Assembly (NCBI GenBank): GCA_021810575.1
Contig: JAJZIN010000002.1
Coordinates: 1-64,000 of the forward strand
Direction: 5' to 3'
From: Thermoplasmata archaeon
Lineage (GTDB): Archaea > Thermoplasmatota > Thermoplasmata > Thermoplasmatales > Thermoplasmataceae
DNA length: 64,000 nt
In this document: positions 34,550-43,403 of the stretch, in pieces
How the letters are laid out: each line of letters begins with the position of its first letter
How positions within the stretch are numbered: position 1 is the first letter of the stretch
Translations under genes and position numbers: made by a program
The notes under the pieces: model-generated
Told to the model about the DNA's origin: nothing
What the model saw: only the letters and a program-made list of their open reading frames with translations
The model's database searches: none

Positions 34550-35294
34550 GATTAAGAAAATGATAGACGTAATACCAGAAGGAACAAGTACACTGGTATG
34601 TGGGCTTCCTGGCATAGGTAATGTTGGAAGAATTACGGTAGATTACATGATCGACAAGTTGAAGATGGAGAAGGTTCTCGAAATTTATTCCTCTCATTTC
34701 CCGGCTCAGGTATTTGTGGACAGAGAAGGCAAGGCTCATTTAAATAGAAATACTCTGTTTTACAAGCAAATTTCAAAGTCTAAATCACTATTCGTGTTCA
34801 CAGGAGATTTTCAGGGAAACACACCAGAGGGTCAGTATGAACTTTCGTGGAAGTTACTGGAAATTGCAAGGGAAATGAACGTCAATATCATATACACACT
34901 TGGTGGATATGGTGTAGGCAAACTTGTTGAGACTCCAAGAATTCTTGGTGCCTTTACCGATTCAAGTCTAAAACAAAACCTTATAAAGAATGGTGTGAAG
35001 TTCCCGGAAGGTGAACCTGGTGGAGGAATAGTCGGATCAAACGGTCTGATAGTAGGACTTGCTTATAAGTTCTTTAGAATACAGGCTGCATGTCTTATGG
35101 GTGAAACATCTGGGTATTTCCCTGACCCTAAGGCAGCACTTGAAATATTGAAAACACTCTCAAAACTTGTGGGCTTCAGGGTTTCTCTCATGGATCTTGA
35201 GGAAAGGTGTAAAAATCTTTCAGAATTAACTGAAAAAATGCAGTCAGATATGATCGACAAGGAAAAGAAGGATGATCTGGGTTATTTCCAGTAA
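34530..35294 (+). CDS. PAC2-family proteasome assembly chaperone-like protein
   Basis: PAC2/PbaB-type proteins assist proteasome assembly or act as ATP-independent chaperones. The 254-residue protein has the family signatures CGLPGIGNVGRITVDYMIDK, then FTGDFQGNTPEGQYEL and YTLGGYGVGKLVETPRILGA. The C-terminal 40 residues are a charged helix. Its place after Nop10 is conserved. An ATG two codons later is an alternative start. Confidence 0.9.
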   Translation: MKMETIKIKKMIDVIPEGTSTLVCGLPGIGNVGRITVDYMIDKLKMEKVLEIYSSHFPAQVFVDREGKAHLNRNTLFYKQISKSKSLFVFTGDFQGNTPEGQYELSWKLLEIAREMNVNIIYTLGGYGVGKLVETPRILGAFTDSSLKQNLIKNGVKFPEGEPGGGIVGSNGLIVGLAYKFFRIQAACLMGETSGYFPDPKAALEILKTLSKLVGFRVSLMDLEERCKNLSELTEKMQSDMIDKEKKDDLGYFQ

Positions 35295-35422
35295 TTCCGG
35301 AATAAATCATAGAAAAGTTCTGATTTAATATTATTTTTCATTATATATCAACCCAGGGTAATGTTTTTGTAACTTGTTCATTTAGAATAAGGTAAATATA
35401 ATCAGTTTCATATGGCTTAAGG

Positions 35423-37267
35423 ATGCAGGAAAAGAAAAAGCCACAGGAATTCAAGCAGGTTTCTATATCGGAATTTTTTGAGAAAAATAGGCACATACTT
35501 GGTTTTGATTCATTGCAAAGAGCTTTATTTATTATGGTAAAAGAGGCGGTGGATAATTCACTTGATGCATGTGAGGAACATGGAATACTTCCAGATTTAG
35601 ACGTGAAGATTTCAAGGATATCAGGGGACATTTATGAGATGGTGGTTCTGGATAATGGACCTGGAATAGAGAGAACGCAGGTCCCAAAGGCCTTCGGACA
35701 ACTACTCTATGGTTCAAGATTTCATGTGATGAGGCAGACAAGGGGACAGCAAGGACTTGGAATAACGGCAGCAATCCTCTATGGTCAGATAACAACAGGT
35801 GAATTCTCTCATATCACTACAAAGAGGCCAGCTGACGATGTTGCATACCACTTCGAAATGGGTATAGATATCAAAAATAATGTGGCAAATATAAAGACAG
35901 AAGAGCCGGTTATATGGAAGGCAGAACATGGAACAGAGGTAAGGATAAGGGCAAAGGGGAAATACATAACCGGAAGGCAATCCATACATGAATATCTGAA
36001 GGAAGTGGCAGTGGTAAATCCAAATGCAAGAATTAGATTCACAGATCCCGATGGGACAGCAATTACTTTTGAAAGATCCATCGAAGAACCTTCAAGGCAG
36101 TCAAAACCGGTCAAACCCCATCCCTATGGACTTGAGGTGGGAGAGCTTTTATCCCTTGCTTCCGAAAGCTCTAACAGAAACATGAAGGAGTTATTCGTAG
36201 AAAACTTTTCAAGAATAAGTTTAAACACGGCATCTGAAATACTGGAAAAATCTGGAGTTGATCCAGAAATGAGGCCAGCAGCGCTTGAGAGGGCTGAGGC
36301 AGAAAGGATAATATCGACCATATCTGAGGTGAAGCTTATGCCTCCCTCAGCTGAATCCCTATCACCAATTTCGGAGCAGTTCATCAGGGTAGGTATGCTT
36401 TCCGTATATGGTGATGAGCGGCCAGGTTTTTATGGCAGACCCATTTCAGGTTCAGTCAGAATTCATAAGGGTAACCCGTTTTCAGTTGAAATAGGAATGG
36501 TATATGGTGGAGAACTCCCTTCAGACCAGCCAGCACGAATAATAAGATATGCAAATAAGGTCCCTCTTCTATTTCAGGCCGGTTCCTGTGCTATCACAGA
36601 GGCAATATCAGAAACGGACTGGAGGCAGTATGGAATGGAGCAGAAACAGGGAAAGGGGGTTCCTTACGGCCCCGCTATAATTCTTGTCCATGTATATGGG
36701 CCAAAGATTCCATATGTGTCAGAGTCAAAGGAAGCAATAGCACCTGTTAGCGAAATAGTTGAGGAAATTAAGAATGTCCTGAAAGCAGAAATGAGGCAGC
36801 TGAGAAGATTCAACAACAGGATAGAGAGAAACAAGAAGATGGGGGAGAAATTCAGACTCGTGAGCAAGATAATTCCTGAGATTGCAAAAAAGAGTTCAGA
36901 AATTCTAAAGCTCGAAGTGCCCGATTACAGGAGGACAATGAGTAAAATTGCAAACGTTGTTTTTGTAAGGGAAGAAGTTGAGAACGGAGATAAAAAGAAA
37001 TCAATTACATCTGTCATAAATTATACAGATGATACAGTTTCATTCAATCTGAAGATCGTTTTTCCCTTCAGGGAAGTTGACATAAAAATTGAAAACCTTG
37101 AATCAGCAGAAACATACAGTTACGAAGAAGGTCTAGATCAGGTAAAGGGAAACTATACTGGTGCGGAATATTTTGTTACAGGAATAAATCCAGTTCTGGT
37201 ACAGGGAGCTGAGGAGCTGCCAGCAGACTGGGATTTAAAGGGGGTGGAAGTAAATGAGCAGGAATGA
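35423..37267 (+). CDS. top6B: DNA topoisomerase VI subunit B
   Basis: This is the ATPase subunit of the type IIB topoisomerase that relaxes and decatenates DNA. The GHKL motifs are clear: VKEAVDNSLDACEE (N box), VLDNGPGI, and QTRGQQGLGITAA. A helix-two-turns-helix and transducer region follow, with a switch lysine in EQKQGKGVPYGP. It has 614 residues. It overlaps top6A by 14 nt. As I recall, Thermoplasma-type genomes are reported to have gyrase instead of Topo VI, so its presence bears on the lineage. Confidence 0.96.
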   Translation: MQEKKKPQEFKQVSISEFFEKNRHILGFDSLQRALFIMVKEAVDNSLDACEEHGILPDLDVKISRISGDIYEMVVLDNGPGIERTQVPKAFGQLLYGSRFHVMRQTRGQQGLGITAAILYGQITTGEFSHITTKRPADDVAYHFEMGIDIKNNVANIKTEEPVIWKAEHGTEVRIRAKGKYITGRQSIHEYLKEVAVVNPNARIRFTDPDGTAITFERSIEEPSRQSKPVKPHPYGLEVGELLSLASESSNRNMKELFVENFSRISLNTASEILEKSGVDPEMRPAALERAEAERIISTISEVKLMPPSAESLSPISEQFIRVGMLSVYGDERPGFYGRPISGSVRIHKGNPFSVEIGMVYGGELPSDQPARIIRYANKVPLLFQAGSCAITEAISETDWRQYGMEQKQGKGVPYGPAIILVHVYGPKIPYVSESKEAIAPVSEIVEEIKNVLKAEMRQLRRFNNRIERNKKMGEKFRLVSKIIPEIAKKSSEILKLEVPDYRRTMSKIANVVFVREEVENGDKKKSITSVINYTDDTVSFNLKIVFPFREVDIKIENLESAETYSYEEGLDQVKGNYTGAEYFVTGINPVLVQGAEELPADWDLKGVEVNEQE

Positions 37268-38336
37268 AAATACAGAAGAACAGCTGAAGAACTTTGTAAA
37301 TACAATTTATGAGGCCATAAAGAATGAGGATATCCCTGAGATAAAGATTAAGTCACGAACACGGGATAACATAGTTCTTGACGCACTATACGGTGTATGG
37401 AAATACGGGGACCAGGAGGTTAGGAGAACAGCCAGAAAGATAGATGGAGCAGAGTTCATTGCCAAATCACTTTACACCATCAACTTCATTCTTGATATGT
37501 TGAAAGAGTCAAAGTCATCAACTCTCAGGGAGATGTATTACATATCTGAGGGCTGGAAGGATTACAAGTTTGCGACACAGGACGAGTCAAATGTGCTCGC
37601 AGAGGACATGGAAGTAATGACAGAATTGATGAGAGAGGATTTTCATCTGAGGCCGGAGGAGAATGGTGCAAGTATTATTGGCGATATTACCATAGAGGAA
37701 AAGAACAGGAAGAATGAATTTAAGAGAATCAACTGTCGTGATGATGTTGGAGATGCGGGATATAATATACCATATAATGTAGAGGAGGAAAAGGTCAGGC
37801 TCATATCACACGATGCAGATATGATTGTAGCTCTGGAAACGGGAGGAATGTTTGACAGACTTGTGGAAAACAAGTTTGACGAGGATTTCAGGGCAATACT
37901 TGTCCATCTTAAGGGGCAGCCAGCTAGAAGCACAAGAAGGATGCTCAAGAGGATGAATGAGGAGATGGGTCTTCCCGTATATATCTTCACAGATGGGGAT
38001 CCATGGTCGTTCAGGATATATGCGTCAGTGGCATATGGGGCAATAAAAACTGCACACATTTCACACTGGCTTGCAGTTCCAACAGCTGAATTTGTGGGAA
38101 TTAGTGCTTCAGATATACTCAATTATGATCTTCCAACAGATAAATTGAATGACAAGGATATATCAGCATTAAATTCTGAACTTCAGGACCCAAGATTCCA
38201 AAACGAATTCTGGAAATCAGAAATTGAGACGATGCTTAAAATAAATCAGAAAGCTGAACAACAGGCTCTGGCCAAATATGGCCTGAATTTTGTAACCGAT
38301 ACATATCTTCCGGAGAAACTGAATCTGAAGAGATGA
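37254..38336 (+). CDS. top6A: DNA topoisomerase VI subunit A (Spo11-like)
   Basis: This is the DNA-cleaving subunit. The winged-helix domain carries the catalytic tyrosine in [11 protein letters not shown] (Tyr95 or 96), and the Toprim domain has Glu in [12 protein letters not shown] and Asp in [13 protein letters not shown]. The 360-residue length is typical. The start, an ATG at 37254, is inside the B subunit gene, so the two are translationally coupled. Confidence 0.96.
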   Translation: MSRNENTEEQLKNFVNTIYEAIKNEDIPEIKIKSRTRDNIVLDALYGVWKYGDQEVRRTARKIDGAEFIAKSLYTINFILDMLKESKSSTLREMYYISEGWKDYKFATQDESNVLAEDMEVMTELMREDFHLRPEENGASIIGDITIEEKNRKNEFKRINCRDDVGDAGYNIPYNVEEEKVRLISHDADMIVALETGGMFDRLVENKFDEDFRAILVHLKGQPARSTRRMLKRMNEEMGLPVYIFTDGDPWSFRIYASVAYGAIKTAHISHWLAVPTAEFVGISASDILNYDLPTDKLNDKDISALNSELQDPRFQNEFWKSEIETMLKINQKAEQQALAKYGLNFVTDTYLPEKLNLKR

Positions 38337-38388
38337 TCATTTTTAACAAAAATATTATACACTCAAAACATAATGAGTTAGTGAAAGG

Positions 38389-39216
38389 ATGAACGGTTCT
38401 TCAGTAAGCAATCAAATGAGAATTGCAGTTGTGCAATTCAATTCCGGAAAAAGCAAGGAAGAAAACCTGGACTTTATAAAGGGAAAAATTGACAAATATT
38501 CTGGAAAACAGGATCTGGTTATATTTCCTGAATACTCTATGATCAAGCCAGATTTCAATGACAGAAACTATATGATTGATGTCTCCGAATCTATCACTGG
38601 ACAATTCGTTGAGGAAATCAGAAGTATGACTATGAAAAGAGAAATAGCTGTAATTGGAAATTTTGTGGAGAGCAGGGGTCAAACTGAGAAACCATTCAAC
38701 ACATCATTTGCCATAGACAATATGGGTATTCTATTTGGAAAATATCAGAAACTCCATCTATTTGACTCCTACGGATATATGGAATCGAAGGTTTACAATG
38801 AGGGTCTCAGAAGACCAGAAGTCATTTCCCTTAATGGCATTCCACTTGGTATGGAAATCTGTTATGATATAAGGTTTCCGGAACTGTCCAGATTATATGC
38901 GCTAAAGGGTGCACAGATGATAACTATTCAGGCTGGATTCTTTAAGGGAGAATACAAGCTTGAGACATGGACTGCACTGCTGAAAAGTATCGCAATGACA
39001 AATGGGGTTTTTGTTGTGGCTTCTGGGCAATCTGGACCAGAATTCATAGGGCATTCAACAGTGATTTCACCGGCAGGAAAGGTAATAGAAGAGCTGGGAG
39101 AAGATGAGGAAGATATTACTGTGAAAATTGATATGTCAGAAGTGACTTCATACAGAGAAAACGTAAAGGTTCTCACTGCAAGAAGAAGAGATTTTTACGA
39201 TATATCCGGTTTCTGA
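38389..39216 (+). CDS. Nitrilase-superfamily carbon-nitrogen hydrolase
   Basis: It hydrolyses amides or nitriles with a Glu-Lys-Cys triad: Glu in FPEYSM, Lys in YQKLHLFD, Cys in MEICYDIRFPEL. The 275-residue length and core fit omega-amidase/Nit-like or carbamoyl-type members; the substrate is not clear. The family core starts at MRIAVVQF, so an ATG at 38416 is possible; the ATG at 38389 has a better TATA spacing (AAATATTATAC, about 38350-38360). Its 3' end overlaps the convergent otsB gene by 22 nt. Confidence 0.9.
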   Translation: MNGSSVSNQMRIAVVQFNSGKSKEENLDFIKGKIDKYSGKQDLVIFPEYSMIKPDFNDRNYMIDVSESITGQFVEEIRSMTMKREIAVIGNFVESRGQTEKPFNTSFAIDNMGILFGKYQKLHLFDSYGYMESKVYNEGLRRPEVISLNGIPLGMEICYDIRFPELSRLYALKGAQMITIQAGFFKGEYKLETWTALLKSIAMTNGVFVVASGQSGPEFIGHSTVISPAGKVIEELGEDEEDITVKIDMSEVTSYRENVKVLTARRRDFYDISGF

Positions 39217-39926
39217 ATAAGTGCCTTAAGTATTTTCCTAAATTCATCTATATTTCTCACAGATAATATTGCAGCAGTTTTTCCATTGCCTATATGTATG
39301 GTAAGGCATTCCGGACATTCCACAAAGCCATATTCATCAGTAGCTTCATCACCGGCAATCAGGCACTTTCTATCATTCCGCAGGGCTCTTATTGCCCTTC
39401 CCTTATTCACTCCGGGTACCTTAAGTTCTATTAGGTTTATCCCATAATATATCTCCAGCCCATACTCCTTTCCAAGGATTTCTGCCTGTTTTATATATTC
39501 AGGTTTTAGGCTATCTGGCACCAGTCCAAGGTGAATCACGAACCCATATGGCTTCCTGTATGTTCTCACACCACTTCCATCTGGGAAGCGAACTTCATTC
39601 TCAAGTTTCCTGAAAGTATCAAAATATTTTGAAGAATTTTCAACAAACTCGATGGTTTTTCCCTTAAGATCTGCGAACATTCCATGAAGATAAACATAGT
39701 TAAGGTTCAGATTTATGAATTTCTTTAGATCTTCAAGGGTTCTACCTGAAATTATATAAAGCTCATACAGCCTATCTATTTCTTTAAGGATTTCTCTTAA
39801 TTCGTTATCCGCAAAGCAGAGTTCTGGATCCATGATTATGGGAACAAGAGTACCATCATAATCCAGAAATATCTGTGAGCCTTTTTCAATTCCCGTAAGG
39901 TACTTTTCAATGTCTTCTGTAATCAA
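39195..39926 (-). CDS. otsB: Trehalose-6-phosphate phosphatase
   Basis: It removes phosphate from trehalose 6-phosphate. As a HAD phosphatase it shows FLDYDGTLVP (nucleophile and acid Asp), LYIISGRTLEDL (motif II), a GINLIELKVPGVNKGRAI region with the Lys, and IAGDEATDEYGF (motif IV). It has 243 residues. The TTG start directly follows the otsA stop, so the two enzymes form one operon. It converges on and overlaps the nitrilase gene. Confidence 0.93.
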   Translation of the reverse strand: MITEDIEKYLTGIEKGSQIFLDYDGTLVPIIMDPELCFADNELREILKEIDRLYELYIISGRTLEDLKKFINLNLNYVYLHGMFADLKGKTIEFVENSSKYFDTFRKLENEVRFPDGSGVRTYRKPYGFVIHLGLVPDSLKPEYIKQAEILGKEYGLEIYYGINLIELKVPGVNKGRAIRALRNDRKCLIAGDEATDEYGFVECPECLTIHIGNGKTAAILSVRNIDEFRKILKALIQKPDIS

Positions 39927-41246
39927 TCAGTTTTTCACCAGCGTTCCAAGAATCCTGTTGGCCCACCATCTATCGTCGTGTTTTCTCAAAAAATCTTTCA
40001 TGCTTCGCAATCTTCTAAGAATTTCACTATCTGGCATTCTCATGGCCATAGCAATCTTTTCTGATACATCATCATCTGAGTTGGGATTTGTCTTTATTGC
40101 TCCTCTTAGATATTCCGAAATCCCAGCAAACTCAGAAAGGATTAGAACTCCTTTCTTTGAAACTGCCACGTACTCCATTGAGACCAGGTTCAGCCCATCC
40201 TTCATAGGTGTTATTAATGCTATATCACCCCAGCTATAATAGGTTTTAAGAATGTCCGAATTTATCTTTCTATACATGTAAACAATTGGAACCCAGTTAA
40301 GGTTTCCATAAAGACCGTTTATTCTTCCTACATTCATTTCAAGTTTTTCCTTTAGCTTTTCATATTCTTCCACACCAATCCTGCTTGGCGTTACCATCAT
40401 AAGATAAACAAATTTTTCCTTGAATTCAGGATATTTCTTTATAAACATCTCTATGGCATTAACTCTTTCCACGAGTCCCTTTGTATAATCAAGCCGGTCT
40501 ATGGAGAATATAATCTTTTTATCTTCAAAAGGTCTCTTACCAGATTCAATCTGTTCATGAGAAAATGATTGATAATCTATTCCAAGTGGAAAGGTAAACG
40601 TTCTTCTTTCAAGTTCTTTGTCATAACCCACCACTCTTTCGTAGGAATGTCTGAAATTTGTTCTGTATTTTTGCGTATGAAAAGTGATGCTATTGCACAT
40701 TGATATGCTTTTAACTATATCTTCCCTTTCAGGGAGGATGGTGTAGAATTCACTTGAGACCCAGGGGATATGCCATGTAAAGAGAAGTTTATTCTTCACA
40801 CCCATATCCCTCAGGTACTTCGGTACAAGTGATAGCTGATAATCGTGAACCCATATTACATCTTCAGAAGAAGCAGTATCTTTGATAACCTCTGCAAACT
40901 TTCTATTTACATGTCTGTAATAACCGTAAGCAATTGAATCGTGTTCTATCTTTTCCCTGAAATAGTGAAACAGTGGCCAGAGTGTACTGTTTGAATAGTC
41001 ATCATAAAATCCTTTTTTTTCTCTGGGATTTAGCAGTATTCTTTTAATTCGATAGAGACCATTATTTTCATCCTGATACAGATGGTCAGCGTTTCCATCA
41101 CCCCAGCATATCCAGGTTCCCCTATCTCTCTCTATAATTTTCTTCAGTCCTGTGGCTACACCCCCTACATTTTCCTGCTTAATTATGCGGTTATTTTTTT
41201 TCTCATAGGAATAGGGACCCCTGCTTGTAACCATTATCACGGACAC
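39927..41246 (-). CDS. otsA: Trehalose-6-phosphate synthase (GT20)
   Basis: It joins a nucleotide glucose to glucose 6-phosphate to make trehalose 6-phosphate, a route to a compatible solute. Conserved segments are NVGGVATGLKK, IWVHDYQLSLVPKYL, FSIDRLDYTKGLVERVNA and DGLNLVSMEYVA. It has 439 residues, with a GTG start at 41246; TTTTTATACTC on the minus strand (about 41266-41276) sits about 25 nt upstream and fits a leaderless message. The ATG at 41234 is an alternative. otsB follows with no gap. Confidence 0.94.
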   Translation of the reverse strand: MSVIMVTSRGPYSYEKKNNRIIKQENVGGVATGLKKIIERDRGTWICWGDGNADHLYQDENNGLYRIKRILLNPREKKGFYDDYSNSTLWPLFHYFREKIEHDSIAYGYYRHVNRKFAEVIKDTASSEDVIWVHDYQLSLVPKYLRDMGVKNKLLFTWHIPWVSSEFYTILPEREDIVKSISMCNSITFHTQKYRTNFRHSYERVVGYDKELERRTFTFPLGIDYQSFSHEQIESGKRPFEDKKIIFSIDRLDYTKGLVERVNAIEMFIKKYPEFKEKFVYLMMVTPSRIGVEEYEKLKEKLEMNVGRINGLYGNLNWVPIVYMYRKINSDILKTYYSWGDIALITPMKDGLNLVSMEYVAVSKKGVLILSEFAGISEYLRGAIKTNPNSDDDVSEKIAMAMRMPDSEILRRLRSMKDFLRKHDDRWWANRILGTLVKN

Positions 41247-41378
41247 AGAGTTAAAAGGGTTTGAGAGTATAAAAATCTTCGGCTAATTATGAAATCCTTA
41301 GTGGAATGATAAATATGAAGAAGATGAGATTACGTTGAGAAAATAGGACATACTATGAAGGAAGGACATATACAAAAA

Positions 41379-41388
41379 CCTTAAAATA
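41379..41388 (+). promoter_or_regulatory. TATA box of the 5S rRNA gene
   Basis: CCTTAAAATA is centred about 25 nt upstream of the predicted 5S 5' end and resembles the box A elements of the tRNA genes here. It shows that 5S has its own promoter. Confidence 0.65.
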
Positions 41389-41407
41389 GACCTGATATAT
41401 ATCTGAG

Positions 41408-41528
41408 TGTGACGGTCATAGTGACGGGGTAACACCCGGTCTCATTCCGAACCCGATGGTAAAGCCCGTTACGTATCACGTGTGTACTATGTTCCGCGAG
41501 GGCATGGAAAGCGTGGTTCGCTGTCACT
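41408..41528 (+). rRNA. rrf: 5S ribosomal RNA, isolated gene
   Basis: The core shows the archaeal 5S landmarks: ACGGTCATAG near the 5' end, then CACCCGGTCTCATTCCGAACCC, followed by the loop E/helix IV region and a 3' part ending GTTCGCTGTCAC. The terminal stem pairs GTGAC near 41409 with GTCAC at 41523-41527, so the ends may shift by one or two bases. No 16S or 23S lies nearby, consistent with the unlinked rRNA genes known in Thermoplasma. Confidence 0.95.
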
Positions 41529-41541
41529 TTTTTGCTTTTTT
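41528..41541 (+). terminator. T-rich terminator after 5S rRNA
   Basis: Two T runs, TTTTTT and TTTTTT separated by GC, directly follow the 5S 3' end. Oligo-T is the usual archaeal termination signal. Confidence 0.6.
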
Positions 41542-41628
41542 AAGGTTTTTATATTTAGATTCGCGTCTTTGTACCTTTATCAGTTCAAAACAAAATATTT
41601 TAATACTACTCTACATTAGTTTGTGTTA

Positions 41629-41838
41629 ATGAATAACATTGCTAAGTTCATTATGCTGGTGATCCCATATGTTTTCATGACTGTGGGTTTCACTATATAT
41701 GATAGGGTTCAGCCTGAAATTGGTGGATGGCCATTTTTCTACTGGTATCAACTGATGTGGATTTTTATAGCGGCCATATTCACTTTCTCGGTCTATACAA
41801 TCGAAACTCGTGAGCACAAAGCAAGAGGTGCTGCCTGA
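41629..41838 (+). CDS. DUF3311-type small membrane partner of a solute symporter
   Basis: This is a 69-residue protein with two membrane segments (about 5-25 and 35-58), separated by YDRVQPEIGGWPFFYWYQLMW, the typical DUF3311/YhdT-like pattern. Such proteins are usually encoded directly before sodium:solute symporters, as here with a one-base overlap. TATA-like AAATATTTTA at 41593-41602 lies about 30 nt upstream and fits a start at the ATG at 41629 rather than the GTG at 41623. Confidence 0.85.
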   Translation: MNNIAKFIMLVIPYVFMTVGFTIYDRVQPEIGGWPFFYWYQLMWIFIAAIFTFSVYTIETREHKARGAA

Positions 41839-43373
41839 TGGCGTACTTCAATACAATTGATTATGTTTTGTTCTTTGTGATGGTTGCTGTAGTGCTCTTC
41901 GCAGGATTCATAGCATATTTTTGGAGAAAGCCAAAAACAATGTCAGATATGAATGAGTGGGGTCTGGGAGGAAGTAAGTTTGGAACCATTGTAATATGGT
42001 TCCTCCTGGGTGGTGATCTTTACACTGCCTATACATTGATAGCTGTTCCTGGAGTCGCATCTGACAGTGGTGCACTTGCAATGTTTGCAATTACATATGG
42101 TATAATGATATACCCAATAGTATATGCTACAATGCCAAGGCTCTACTCTGTATCCAGAAAGAGAGGTTATATAACTTCATCAGACTTCGTCAAGGATAGA
42201 TTCAACTCCAGAATGCTTGCAATGTTGATCGGTCTAACAGGTGTGGTCGCTGAACTTCCATACATAGCACTTCAAATTGTGAGCATAAAAGCAGTTCTTA
42301 CTGTAATGAGCCTGCCTGTTACTTACACTTTAATTATAGCCTACGTCCTTGTTGGACTGTTCACTTTTCTAAGTGGTTTAAGGGGGCCAGCACTTACTGC
42401 AATTCTAAAGGATGCGATCATATGGGTCGTGGTTCTAACGGTAATAATCTATGTTCCTTACAGGCTTGGAGGCTTTGGAAACATTTTCCATCAGGCTTCC
42501 ATCTTATTCGGGACAAAAACTGTAGCAAACCCACACCCAAATGCTAATGCACCTCTCTTTGAAAGTCCTACCCTGGCTCTGGGATATACAACTCTTGCAC
42601 TAGGATCCGCTCTGGCATTATTCCTGTATCCTCACGGAGTCACCGGAACTCTTGCATCAAAGGATGTAAAAACCATAAAAAGGAACTCTTCTCTTTTACC
42701 ACTTTATAATGTGCTTTTATTGATTGTTGCTGTAATGGGAATAGCTGCAGTTGTTGCAAACAATGGCGTATTCTCATCGGCTAACTCATCTTTTGCCATA
42801 CCAGACCTCATAAAAGACATGTTTCCATCACTATTTACATCATTTGCATACGCGGCAATTGTCATTGGAAGTGTGGTACCAGCATCCATAATGGCCATAG
42901 CTTCGGCAAACCTGCTCACAAGGAATGTGTATCTTGAATATATAAATCCTAAAGCATCTTCCAGAACTCAGGCATGGCTCTCGAGAGTTCTTGTACTTGT
43001 TGTAATCATTGCATCAATAGCATTCTCCATAGTCCCTGCTGCCTCAGCAAACATCGTTTACCTGCAAACCTTTGGTGGAGCATTTATCCTTCAAACACTG
43101 CCAGCAGTTTATATCGCCCTATATACAAGGAGATTTAACAAATGGTCTATTGGTCTGGGATGGATAGTTGGTCTATCCACAACTCTTTACCTGCTATTCT
43201 CCCTTAATTTTGCAGGGTCTCTGTACAAAACATTTGACTACATGTATGTTGGAATAGCTGCACTCTTACTGAATCTGCTTACGGTTTTTGTTGTCCATTT
43301 CATTTTCAGGCTTCTGGGCAAAGAAAAGGACGAGGGAATCATTGAAAATTCAGAATTAGTTCCAGACTACTAA
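41838..43373 (+). CDS. Sodium:solute symporter (SSS) family permease
   Basis: This is a secondary transporter with about 13 hydrophobic segments in 511 residues. The start of the protein (FNTIDYVLFFVMVAVVLFAG, then MSDMNEWGLGGSKFGTIVIWFLLGGDLYTAYTL) matches SSS proteins paired with DUF3311, often monocarboxylate or organic-acid permeases. The substrate and the driving ion are inferred only; in an acidophile protons might replace sodium. It is followed by a T-rich stretch and the convergent mtnA. Confidence 0.9.
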   Translation: MAYFNTIDYVLFFVMVAVVLFAGFIAYFWRKPKTMSDMNEWGLGGSKFGTIVIWFLLGGDLYTAYTLIAVPGVASDSGALAMFAITYGIMIYPIVYATMPRLYSVSRKRGYITSSDFVKDRFNSRMLAMLIGLTGVVAELPYIALQIVSIKAVLTVMSLPVTYTLIIAYVLVGLFTFLSGLRGPALTAILKDAIIWVVVLTVIIYVPYRLGGFGNIFHQASILFGTKTVANPHPNANAPLFESPTLALGYTTLALGSALALFLYPHGVTGTLASKDVKTIKRNSSLLPLYNVLLLIVAVMGIAAVVANNGVFSSANSSFAIPDLIKDMFPSLFTSFAYAAIVIGSVVPASIMAIASANLLTRNVYLEYINPKASSRTQAWLSRVLVLVVIIASIAFSIVPAASANIVYLQTFGGAFILQTLPAVYIALYTRRFNKWSIGLGWIVGLSTTLYLLFSLNFAGSLYKTFDYMYVGIAALLLNLLTVFVVHFIFRLLGKEKDEGIIENSELVPDY

Positions 43374-43403
43374 TTTTAAAAATTTTTTTTAATATTTTTT
43401 AAT
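43374..43403. terminator. Bidirectional A/T-rich terminator region
   Basis: The 30 nt between the two convergent stop codons consist almost only of A and T runs, giving oligo-T on both strands. It probably ends transcription from both the symporter and mtnA. Confidence 0.5.

Noticed and set aside
39910..40239. A plus-strand frame opposite otsA
   Set aside because: It is antisense to a conserved GT20 enzyme, without a promoter, ribosome site or recognisable domain.
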